DNA of 10,096 nucleotides from Chitinophagaceae bacterium (GCA_947461495.1 CANHLV010000038.1:1-10096); one strand, 5' to 3'; counted from the stretch's first letter, positions 1 through 5,184 are shown. Notes: generated from the letters alone by a model not told the origin. Translations and numbers: made by a program.

Positions 1-1369
1 AACCATAAGCAATGGCATTAAATCCAGAATCCGATTCTATTGTGTGAACGCCTGAATTTGCCAATTGTGTACTTAAATAAGAATATGCAGGATCTTGGGG
101 ATGCACAGTAAACAAAGCAGGACTTACCACAACTCCATCTAATTTAAATGAGCTAATCGCGGTACCTCCATTTGGAATTACAACGTTGTAATAATGCTCT
201 AAAATATTGAAGTTGGGTGTTGCATTCCATAATACCTTGGAAATGTTTTGCTCCACGGGACTTAAATAAATAACTTCCGGATCACCTGGATTTGAATTAG
301 AATTGGGATTACCACATGCGCCTTGTGAAGCAATATATTGAGCAACCGTTATAGGCAAATCAGATTCGATTTTCATGGGCAAGGTAGTTACAGGTACCTC
401 ATAATAAAAATTATTTGTTAATGGATATGGTATGGGCGCACCATTAAGTGTAACTGCAGCTGCGGGATCTAAAACACAAACTCTGTAAACATTATGATTC
501 AAGCTGCTGGTTGGCGCAGTCAGAAATTTCTTTCCCCAGGCGTCTTTAGGAAATGCCTGAACCATATAATTATCTGAAGAGGATGAAGATGTACTGCAAG
601 TGATGCTTAGTTTTCCACTGCCTGAATAAACAGCAATTCTTTTGCAAGCTCCATTTCCAGAAGCAATACTTTTAATTTTTGAACCTGTTAAATCGACTCC
701 TGTATAAGCAGCTCCACCACCACCGCCACCACCGCCGCCGGTAAGTTCTCCCATAAGATTAAACACCTGCCCTTGAGTCATGGTAATAGTAAAAGGAACT
801 CCCGCAGGATGATTGATGGTATTTGCTGAAGGCGTAATCTCAACTGTGGTGGTTCCTGTATCTGTTGCAATCACATAAAACCAGGCATTAGTATAATTTT
901 CATTTGAAATCTGGGTGTAATTGATAGAATAATATTCTTTACCAAGTGTATTAGTTGGAAATAATATACAAGCCCCGGAAACACTACTATTATATATGTG
1001 TGCATATGCAACAATAGGCTTGTCAGAAACAATATGAATGGCTTTATCTTCAGGTGCAGTTGATTCTGCTGTCAGTCTTGCATCTTGAGTTCCGGTTTTC
1101 GGAATTGGGTTTGATGTAAGTACTGTTGGTGTGGCACCACTAGTTAAAGTTTGGGTATAACCTAGAGAAGGAATCGTAATCGTAATGGTAGTAACTTGTT
1201 CAGTTGCAAAATACAATACCATGTCCTGAGCATTTCCACCATTTGTTGAATTCATTTTGACATGATATCCATAAGCAACCCAAAAGTCTTTCCCTTTGTT
1301 AGAAAAGTTTTGACCGATTAATGAACTAGCTAAAAAATGAAGAAAAAAAAGTACTAGAAAATGCTTCAT
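1..1369 (-). CDS. IgGFc-binding-family secreted protein, N-terminal part (3' end outside window)
   Basis: The reading frame is open from an ATG at 1369 to the window edge (456 codons, no stop), so the C-terminus is missing. Residues 1-20 form a signal peptide: a Lys-His start, a Leu/Phe-rich core, then a likely cut near the Gly-Gln at 19-20. The mature part starts with GKDFWVAYG (26-34). It continues with segments typical of the IgGFc_binding N-terminal family of Bacteroidota (SDKPIVAYAHIYN, DLTGSKIKSIASGNG, FPKDAWGKKF, GDPEVIYLSPVEQ). Family members are large secreted or surface proteins, often ending in a type IX secretion/gliding-type sorting domain, which here would lie outside the window. 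The role is probably adhesion or surface binding; the IgG link comes from animal homologues and is not evidence of function here. A run of nine glycines occupies residues 211-219. No recognisable promoter precedes it; a minus-strand terminator lies about 100 bases upstream, so it is probably transcribed separately. Confidence 0.88.
   Translation of the reverse strand, partial: MKHFLVLFFLHFLASSLIGQNFSNKGKDFWVAYGYHVKMNSTNGGNAQDMVLYFATEQVTTITITIPSLGYTQTLTSGATPTVLTSNPIPKTGTQDARLTAESTAPEDKAIHIVSDKPIVAYAHIYNSSVSGACILFPTNTLGKEYYSINYTQISNENYTNAWFYVIATDTGTTTVEITPSANTINHPAGVPFTITMTQGQVFNLMGELTGGGGGGGGGAAYTGVDLTGSKIKSIASGNGACKRIAVYSGSGKLSITCSTSSSSSDNYMVQAFPKDAWGKKFLTAPTSSLNHNVYRVCVLDPAAAVTLNGAPIPYPLTNNFYYEVPVTTLPMKIESDLPITVAQYIASQGACGNPNSNSNPGDPEVIYLSPVEQNISKVLWNATPNFNILEHYYNVVIPNGGTAISSFKLDGVVVSPALFTVHPQDPAYSYLSTQLANSGVHTIESDSGFNAIAYG
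713..739 (-). repeat. GGN trinucleotide microsatellite encoding nine glycines
   Basis: Nine consecutive Gly codons (five GGT, three GGC, one GGA) lie within the IgGFc-family gene, residues 211-219. The near-pure triplet tract is much more GC-rich than its surroundings and is open to in-frame length change by slippage. It falls between two conserved blocks (ending VFNLMGELT and starting TGVDLTGS), so it most likely lengthens a surface loop. Confidence 0.85.
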
Positions 1370-1469
1370 CCTCTTGAATTTAAAAAATGCTGTGCAATAT
1401 ACTATAATTAATGAATAAAGATTGCAGCAGTCCAACAAATGAAGCCTAATGAGAGAAATAGTTATCAAC

Positions 1470-1494
1470 AAAAAAGCCGCATAGAAATGCAGCT
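1470..1494 (-). terminator. intrinsic terminator, minus strand
   Basis: On the minus strand AGCTGCAT pairs with ATGCGGCT (8 bp with one G-U pair) around a four-base TTCT loop, and a run of six T follows directly. It is oriented to stop transcription arriving from the right. The only source of such transcription is the gap between here and the plus-strand lipoprotein gene at 2543, so it marks the end of an otherwise unrecognised transcription unit. Confidence 0.7.
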
Positions 1495-1497
1495 TAT

Positions 1498-1522
1498 GTT
1501 AAGAATCTTTCGATTCTGTAAC
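1498..1522 (-). other. GNRA-capped RNA hairpin
   Basis: On the minus strand AGAATC and GATTCT pair around the tetraloop GAAA. The stem continues past a single bulged C with GTTA pairing to TAAC. It sits three bases upstream of the terminator hairpin at 1475-1494, so the two could stack. The GAAA loop exists only on the minus strand, which agrees with the direction of the promoter and terminator. Confidence 0.5.
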
Positions 1523-1735
1523 CCCCAAAGAAAACGAATTGAAACCAACGAGAAATTTTTCTCATGGGCTTGTATAAAAATTACGTTTAATATCTCTAAA
1601 GTCTAAATCTAGTAGGCAAAACATTAATTATTATGCCTAAATTTTATCTGTTTAAAAATTAACGATTCAAATTTTTAAAAATTCAACAAAATAATGAGCA
1701 GCTGCTTATGCTACAGCTGCTTTACCATAGAAAAA

Positions 1736-1948
1736 TCATTCAATTTTTTCTGTGGCAACCATTAAACTGGCATTATTTATTGCTGATTGTTTGGATAGCC
1801 TTTTTTTATGATCTTGGTTTAATACGGCCTGATTAGAAAAACTCACCTTTTGATTTAATTGCTGGTGAGCTGAAAACGAAAAATTGCTCAAAAATTTGTA
1901 TGTATTGAAAAACTTAGGTATTACACAAAAAGTATAAATTTTATTCAT
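1736..1948 (-). CDS. doubtful small ORF, 70 residues, unknown
   Basis: I do not recognise this protein. The frame is longer upstream, but there it starts at a TTG (1993). The first ATG is at 1948 and gives MNKIYTFCVIP at the N-terminus. The product is rich in Asn, Gln, Ser, Lys and Phe, is basic in its second half (DHKKRLSKQ), and has no clear membrane segment or motif. Support comes from context only: it lies within the candidate transcript running from the promoter at 2113-2083 to the terminator at 1470, and an A-rich stretch precedes the ATG, as is common in Bacteroidota. Against it, a 70-codon frame can arise by chance in such AT-rich DNA, and the 3' structures suggest the RNA may be what matters. 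Confidence 0.25.
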   Translation of the reverse strand: MNKIYTFCVIPKFFNTYKFLSNFSFSAHQQLNQKVSFSNQAVLNQDHKKRLSKQSAINNASLMVATEKIE

Positions 1949-2082
1949 TTGTTGTCGGTTAGCTTGTTTAAATTGGCTTTTTAGGAATGACAACAGTTTG
2001 TCAGATTGGAGTGGTAAGTCGGACGGAAATGGAGATATTTTTGAAATCAGGATAAATTAATCATTCATCGCTGTTTCGAAGA

Positions 2083-2113
2083 CAAACATAGAAAGTTCAT
2101 TTTTAAAATCAAA
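2083..2113 (-). promoter_or_regulatory. Bacteroidota-type promoter (TTTG - 19 bases - TATGTTTG)
   Basis: On the minus strand TTTG (2113-2110) is followed after 19 bases by TATGTTTG (2090-2083). This is a full match to the TTTG/TAnnTTTG consensus used by the primary sigma factor of Bacteroidota, at the usual spacing. Transcription should start near 2076-2080 and run left. It is the best promoter in the window by sequence, yet it faces no recognised gene before the terminator at 1494. Confidence 0.6.
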
Positions 2114-2476
2114 GCATTTTTAAAAATATTTTTGACATTCAAATATTCTATAATGCTAAAAATAAAATATCATGCTTGTTTTTAATTAATTTATTAGATT
2201 TTTTTTAGATAATTATTTTTATATCATTTTAATTATAATTTAAAATTCATAAATTATTGTTTATCATATTTTTATTCTGTTTTATATATTTTTTAACTAC
2301 ACATCACTAATTACATTGAATTCAATTAAAATATTTGCAAAATACTAGTCATTTATACTAATTTTATTTTTTGATAGATTATATAATAAATTATAAATCA
2401 TATACTTGTAAAATTATTTTTAAAACTAAATTTATTATCTATTATTAAAATACCAAAATCAAAATGATAAATTAAT
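2114..2476. other. gene-free, extremely AT-rich spacer
   Basis: No coding signal is visible here. By count, 2161-2460 contains 36 G or C in 300 bases (12%), far below the neighbouring genes. I see no tandem repeat, tRNA, or clear DnaA box (TTATCCACA type). It lies between a minus-strand promoter and the start of the lipoprotein gene, so it is probably the regulatory and spacer DNA between two diverging units. It would also suit nucleoid-protein binding. Confidence 0.6.
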
Positions 2477-2508
2477 TTTGCTAATATTTTTATCAGTTGT
2501 TAAATTCT
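2477..2508 (+). promoter_or_regulatory. possible promoter of the lipoprotein gene
   Basis: TTTG at 2477-2480 is followed after 20 bases by TAAATTCT (2501-2508), an imperfect version of TAnnTTTG. It lies about 35 bases upstream of the ATG at 2543. In DNA this AT-rich the match may be chance. Confidence 0.3.
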
Positions 2509-2542
2509 GTTTTTATGATTTATCTTCACAAAAAATAAAAAA

Positions 2543-2998
2543 ATGAAGTATCTAATCAACTCTATTTTTTTGACTTGCATGATTGTTTTATTGAATTCTT
2601 GCGGTGGTATTAAAGACCTTGAATTCAAAGAATACAAAAATTTAAAAATTGAAAAAGTCGGTTTTAGTCAAACGACTGTATCCGTAGATTTGGTTTATTA
2701 CAATCCAAATACATTTGGGCTGGAATTAAAAAACACCGACCTCGACATTTATATCAATGATAATTTGCTCGGACACTCAGCTCAGGAAGTACAAGTACAA
2801 ATTCCCAAAAAGCAGCAATTTACCCTTCCCTTAAAAATTGATGTGGATATGAAGAACATTTTCAAAAACAGCTTGACTACCCTTTTCAGTAAAGAAGTGA
2901 CCATTAAAGCGACGGGGAAAATAAAAGTAGGAAAAGCCAATCTATATAAGACACTTCCGTTTGAGTATAGTACAAAGCAGGAGATTTCTTTGTTTTAG
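2543..2998 (+). CDS. LEA type 2 / WHy-domain lipoprotein
   Basis: This is a 151-residue protein. Its N-terminus is a lipoprotein signal: Lys2, a hydrophobic stretch, then the lipobox LNSC (17-20) with lipidated Cys20. The mature part (about 28-150) fits the LEA_2/WHy beta-sandwich family: an early segment on the effect of a residue pattern of alternating hydrophobics (VGFSQTTVSVDLVYYNPN, 39-56), the NPN signature, then TDLDIYINDNLLG and a late beta-rich half ending FEYSTKQEISLF. Such short LEA_2 lipoproteins are common in Bacteroidota and have no established enzymatic role; they presumably sit on a membrane facing the periplasm. The gene stands alone: AT-rich DNA lies upstream, and a repeat-filled gap follows before the converging HMA gene. 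The start is the first ATG in frame, after an A-rich leader. Confidence 0.85.
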   Translation: MKYLINSIFLTCMIVLLNSCGGIKDLEFKEYKNLKIEKVGFSQTTVSVDLVYYNPNTFGLELKNTDLDIYINDNLLGHSAQEVQVQIPKKQQFTLPLKIDVDMKNIFKNSLTTLFSKEVTIKATGKIKVGKANLYKTLPFEYSTKQEISLF

Positions 2999-3072
2999 GG
3001 TATAAAATTCAAAAGTGAAAAGTAAAAAGTAAAAAACGTTACACAAGCCACATATATCTTAGTGAATTCGTG

Positions 3073-3188
3073 ACATTTTTGGCTTTTTTGATTCTCCTTA
3101 ATTATTTCACTCCTACGGAGTTTTATTGCTAACCAGCATTACCTTTTAGTATTGTATCACCTCTACGAGGTTAGTTTAATAATTCGTC
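3073..3188. mobile_element. 116-base hairpin element apparently inserted in repeat copy A
   Basis: AATTCGTG occurs on both sides (3065-3072 and 3189-3196), like an 8-base target duplication. Removing the insert plus one copy restores the order seen in the uninterrupted repeat B. The insert has no ORF. It carries two related hairpins: ACTCC-TAC-GGAGT (3109-3121) and ACCTC-TAC-GAGGT (3159-3171). No transposase is nearby, so if mobile it is a passive element. The right edge is uncertain because 3181-3188 (AATTCGTC) is itself a near copy of the flanking repeat. Confidence 0.45.
3109..3171. repeat. pair of related short palindromes, 50 bases apart
   Basis: TCACTCCTACGGAGTT (3107-3122) and TCACCTCTACGAGGTT (3157-3172) share outer bases, the TAC loop and a five-pair stem. 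Their differences compensate: a T-A pair and a C-G pair exchange places, and both stems stay perfect. This marks them as two members of one palindromic repeat family. Confidence 0.65.
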
Positions 3189-3208
3189 AATTCGTGGTTA
3201 ACTTTTTT

Positions 3209-3242
3209 CTGTTGGTCATAAGACCAACACTGGCAGCAAAGT
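3209..3242. repeat. 34-base hairpin repeat, copy 1
   Basis: The stem is TGTTGGTC/GACCAACA (8 bp perfect; 3210-3217 and 3222-3229) with an ATAA loop, followed by the tail CTGGCAGCAAAGT. Copy 2 follows directly in tandem. As a hairpin between converging genes it may protect or end transcripts, but it has no adjoining T-run. Confidence 0.85.
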
Positions 3243-3276
3243 CTGTTGGTCACAAGACCAACATTGGCAGCAAAGT
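3243..3276. repeat. 34-base hairpin repeat, copy 2 (tandem)
   Basis: The stem arms (3244-3251 and 3256-3263) are identical to copy 1. The loop is ACAA instead of ATAA and the tail is TTGGCAGCAAAGT. Only loop and tail bases differ from copy 1. Its last five bases are also the first bases of composite repeat B. Confidence 0.85.
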
Positions 3277-3377
3277 AAAAAGTAAAAAATAAAAAACACT
3301 ACACATTCCGAAGGCTTAATTAGTGCATTCGTGGCTTACTTTTTTCTGTTGGTCATAAGACCAACATTGGCAGCAAA
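3272..3377. repeat. composite intergenic repeat, copy B (intact)
   Basis: This 106-base unit runs from the A-rich head (3272-3297) through TACACA, TTAGTGCATTCGTG (3320-3333) and CTTTTTTC to the third hairpin (stem 3347-3354/3359-3366, loop ATAA) and the tail TTGGCAGCAAA. It is the uninterrupted counterpart of copy A and defines the expected layout of the unit. Confidence 0.7.
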
Positions 3378-3407
3378 TTCGCAAACATCTATAAAACATA
3401 ATCAACT

Positions 3408-3421
3408 TCCCCCTTGGGGGA
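3408..3421. terminator. C/G-rich palindrome past the HMA gene, possible terminator
   Basis: TCCCCC (3408-3413) and GGGGGA (3416-3421) form a perfect inverted repeat about a TT centre (a four-base loop if the inner pair opens). It starts 12 bases after the HMA stop codon on the minus strand. The sequence following on that strand is only moderately T-rich, so a terminator role is possible but not firm. It may instead be another dispersed repeat. Confidence 0.4.
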
Positions 3422-3433
3422 CCGAGTGGGCTT

Positions 3434-3790
3434 CTATTCCTGTTCAAACGGAGTTGTCTTTACCTGACAAGCTTTGGGAAATCTATCGTAAGTTGTTTTT
3501 TCCGCCATCACATCATCAGCATCATAACCTGCATTGGCGATATGGGCCTTAACTTCTTCTATGTTCGTTCTGTCTTTTACCCAAGAAACAGTGGTTGTCT
3601 TCTTCTTGAAATCAGCGACTACTGTTAATATTCCAGGTTGGCTACTCACATAATTCTCCAATCTTTTTTTACAATACTCACAATGCACGCCAGGAGTTTG
3701 AATAATAGCCTTATCATTTGCTTTTTGCTGCGCAAATCCAAAACTGATGAAGCCAATGGTTAAGATAATGATAGAATAAAACTTTTTCAT
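3434..3790 (-). CDS. secreted heavy-metal-associated (HMA) domain protein
   Basis: This is a 118-residue protein. Residues 1-20 are a signal peptide ending GFA before QQ. An HMA fold (PF00403 type) spans about 27-95: the metal-loop segment GVHCEYCKKRLE (34-45) supplies the Cys37-x-x-Cys40 pair, followed by the expected beta strand (GILTVVADFKKKTTTVSW) and the helix near VKAHIANAGYDADD (80-93). His36 replaces the usual Thr before the first Cys. A C-terminal tail DRFPKACQ adds Cys108, as in other exported Bacteroidota members. It probably binds copper or another soft metal in the periplasm or at the surface. Export distinguishes it from cytosolic CopZ chaperones. It follows pyrE on the same strand after a 78-base gap holding a G-quadruplex motif, so it may share the pyrE transcript. 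No separate promoter was found. Confidence 0.88.
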   Translation of the reverse strand: MKKFYSIIILTIGFISFGFAQQKANDKAIIQTPGVHCEYCKKRLENYVSSQPGILTVVADFKKKTTTVSWVKDRTNIEEVKAHIANAGYDADDVMAEKTTYDRFPKACQVKTTPFEQE

Positions 3791-3837
3791 ACACTTATTT
3801 TTCTGTTTCGAAGTTATAATTAATATACAAGTAAATA

Positions 3838-3862
3838 CCCTAATCCCTAATCCCTAATTCCC
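3838..3862 (-). promoter_or_regulatory. G-quadruplex motif (four GGG tracts), GGGATTA repeats
   Basis: On the minus strand four GGG tracts (3862-3860, 3854-3852, 3847-3845, 3840-3838) are separated by loops of 5, 4 and 4 bases, as three to four near-tandem seven-base units of the form GGGATTA. This fits the standard G3 N1-7 quadruplex rule. It lies on the transcribed-RNA sense strand, six bases after the pyrE stop codon and about 47 bases before the HMA start codon. Confidence 0.6.
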
Positions 3863-3868
3863 AATTCC

Positions 3869-4501
3869 TTATTTCACGCCCCAAGTCGCCGGACTCTCTC
3901 TCCATTTCATCAACTCTACCATCTGCGCATCATTTATCTTACCGAGAGATACCGCCAATTCAGACAATGCCGTGTAATTGGTCAGCGAAATTAAATTAAC
4001 CCCTGCTTTTTCAAATGCGGCAGCTGCTTCCGGAAAACCATAATTGAAAATAGAAACCATGCCTGCAATTTCTACACCTGCTTCTTTTAATACATCACAA
4101 ACCTGTAAACTGCTTTTCCCAGTAGATATCAAATCTTCTATCACAAGCACTTTCAATCCAGGTGAAACTGAACCTTCAATCTGATTTCCCAAACCATGAT
4201 CTTTGGGTTTAGGTCTGACATACAAGAAAGGTAACTTCAATTGATCAGCAGCCATAGCGCCCCATGCAATTCCGGCTGTAGCAACACCTGCAATTGCGTC
4301 TATATCTGGAAAGGATTGAAATATCACACTACACAATTCACTTTTAATAAAATCTCTGTCGTAAGGAAAAGACAACACTTTACGATTATCACAATAAATC
4401 GGACTTTTCCAACCGCTGGCCCAAGTATAAGGATTGTCGGGGTTTAATTTTACAGCTTCAACATGCAAGAGTTTTTCTGCAACTGCTTTTTCGTTTGTCA
4501 T
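3869..4501 (-). CDS. pyrE: orotate phosphoribosyltransferase
   Basis: PyrE joins orotate to PRPP, giving orotidine 5'-monophosphate, the fifth step of pyrimidine synthesis. The protein has 210 residues, the usual size. Visible marks are the N-terminal WASGWKSPIYCDNRK (27-41), the flexible catalytic loop RPKPKDHGLGNQIEG (96-110) with its Lys residues and Asp-His-Gly, and the PRPP-binding motif VLVIEDLISTGKSS (118-131). The ATG at 4501 (MTNEKAVAEKLL) was chosen over an upstream in-frame TTG at 4525 because family members begin just before this conserved helix. The gene diverges from the NUDIX gene across 53 bases and precedes the HMA gene. A TATATTTG element lies only four bases before the ATG. 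Confidence 0.96.
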   Translation of the reverse strand: MTNEKAVAEKLLHVEAVKLNPDNPYTWASGWKSPIYCDNRKVLSFPYDRDFIKSELCSVIFQSFPDIDAIAGVATAGIAWGAMAADQLKLPFLYVRPKPKDHGLGNQIEGSVSPGLKVLVIEDLISTGKSSLQVCDVLKEAGVEIAGMVSIFNYGFPEAAAAFEKAGVNLISLTNYTALSELAVSLGKINDAQMVELMKWRESPATWGVK

Positions 4502-4505
4502 GCTG

Positions 4506-4513
4506 CAAATATA
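4506..4513 (-). promoter_or_regulatory. TAnnTTTG element immediately before pyrE
   Basis: TATATTTG on the minus strand matches the Bacteroidota -7 element and ends four bases before the pyrE ATG. No TTTG/TTG lies at the normal upstream distance. If it is used, the transcript would start at or beside the start codon. Chance occurrence in AT-rich DNA is possible. Confidence 0.35.
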
Positions 4514-4528
4514 TAATTTTATCAAACG

Positions 4529-4536
4529 TATCTTTG
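4529..4536 (+). promoter_or_regulatory. TAnnTTTG element of the NUDIX gene
   Basis: TATCTTTG is an exact match to the Bacteroidota -7 element, 18 bases upstream of the ATG at 4555. It predicts a start site about a dozen bases before the gene. No good -33 element lies at 17-23 bases upstream. Confidence 0.45.
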
Positions 4537-4554
4537 AGGATAAAGCATTTTTCT

Positions 4555-5184
4555 ATGAGTGTAAAAATCAATTTTAATGACAATACAATATTTCTGGTTC
4601 AACAAAATGATATTTCCCTCGAGTCAATTGCTGCCCTAAAAAATGTCAGTTTTATTACCACAAAAACTGAAGATGATATATTAAAAACCATGGAATCCAT
4701 CAAAAGTTCCAGTTCCACAGATATTTGTATTATACATGAAGATGTTGATTTCTTGATAAAATGCTTCTTCTCTCCATTCCATATTATTGAAGCTGCGGGC
4801 GGATTGGTATTAAATAGCAATAAAGAAATACTCTTTATTTTTAGACGCGGCAAATGGGATTTACCCAAAGGAAAAATGGAAGCCGGTGAGACACCTGAAA
4901 TTTGCGCCGAAAGGGAAATTGAAGAAGAAACAGGAGTCAATCAATTAAAACTCATTCATAAAATAATCGATACCTATCATATTTACGAAGAAAGAGGAAT
5001 GCAGATTTTGAAGAAAACTTACTGGTTTTACTTTACAACCAAATTTGAAGGAAACCCTCAGCCTCAAATTGAAGAAGACATTAGTTCAATTAGCTGGATT
5101 AGCAAAAAAAATCTCGAATTGCCATTATCCAACACTTATGATTCAATTATCGATGTTATTGACAAAGGTGCCCCTATTTATTAA
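4555..5184 (+). CDS. NUDIX hydrolase with N-terminal extension
   Basis: The protein has 209 residues. The Nudix box is complete at 106-128: Gly106, Glu112, then Arg120-Glu121-Ile-Glu-Glu124-Glu125-Thr-Gly127-Val, meeting the GX5EX7REUXEEXGU pattern, so metal-dependent cleavage of a nucleoside-diphosphate-linked substrate is expected. WDLPKGKMEAGE (101-112) is typical of the ADP-ribose/dinucleotide-polyphosphate-like groups, but the substrate cannot be read from the sequence. Residues 1-75 form an extra N-terminal region with no recognised domain before the Nudix fold starts near AAGGLVL (80-86). The ATG at 4555 was chosen rather than a TTG at 4495 that would overlap pyrE. The gene is the only plus-strand gene among the nucleotide genes. 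It diverges from pyrE and overlaps the coaD 3' end by 11 bases. Confidence 0.92.
   Translation: MSVKINFNDNTIFLVQQNDISLESIAALKNVSFITTKTEDDILKTMESIKSSSSTDICIIHEDVDFLIKCFFSPFHIIEAAGGLVLNSNKEILFIFRRGKWDLPKGKMEAGETPEICAEREIEEETGVNQLKLIHKIIDTYHIYEERGMQILKKTYWFYFTTKFEGNPQPQIEEDISSISWISKKNLELPLSNTYDSIIDVIDKGAPIY

Larger units (their letters stand above)
1470..2078 (-). ncRNA. candidate orphan transcript with structured 3' region (sRNA or small-protein mRNA)
   Basis: This unit is inferred from a consensus promoter (2113-2083) and an intrinsic terminator (1494-1470) on the same strand, about 600 bases apart, with no known gene between. The last 250 bases hold four hairpins on the minus strand. One is at 1721-1697 (8-bp stem AGCAGCTG, nine-base loop). 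One is at 1568-1545 (ten-position stem with a G-U pair and one mismatch, four-base loop). One is at 1522-1498 (six-bp AGAATC stem closed by a GAAA tetraloop, then a bulged C and four more pairs). The last is the terminator hairpin, three bases further on. I recognise no RNA family. The unit may encode the weak 70-residue ORF at 1736-1948, act as RNA, or both. The end points are predictions. Confidence 0.38.
3012..3240. repeat. composite intergenic repeat, copy A (interrupted)
   Basis: The left part 3012-3072 and the right part 3190-3240 together match copy B (3272-3377). The first 34 bases agree at 30 positions. Across the junction (3059-3072 joined to 3197-3211) 26 of 29 bases agree with 3320-3348. 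The unit consists of an AAAGTAAAAAG-type A-rich head, TACACA, TTAGTGNATTCGTG, a pyrimidine tract CTTTTTTC, and a TGTTGGTC hairpin with the tail TGGCAGCAAA. The segment 3073-3188 interrupts it. Confidence 0.7.

Noticed and set aside
1706..1738. Stop-codon readthrough of the 70-residue ORF (in frame FFYGKAAVA then TAA)
   Set aside because: The extension is only nine codons and overlaps the hairpin at 1697-1721. No readthrough signal is visible and the ORF itself is doubtful.
2161..2460. Replication origin in the AT-rich stretch
   Set aside because: No cluster of DnaA boxes was seen, and no dnaA, dnaN or similar gene is nearby.
1370..2542. tRNA or rRNA gene in the gap
   Set aside because: No cloverleaf, T-loop GTTCRANNC box or rRNA-like block was found on either strand by eye.
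3209..3377. CRISPR-like array (three similar ~34-base repeats)
   Set aside because: Two copies are directly tandem without a spacer and the third follows 70 bases later inside a larger repeat. There is no regular spacing and no cas gene.
3331..3552. Plus-strand 73-codon frame
   Set aside because: It begins inside the repeat cluster and then runs antisense to the HMA gene, with no protein-like features of its own.
4502..4525. Upstream TTG start of pyrE (eight more residues) and TTG start of the NUDIX gene at 4495
   Set aside because: Both would overlap each other and the TAnnTTTG elements. ATG starts at 4501 and 4555 fit the families better.
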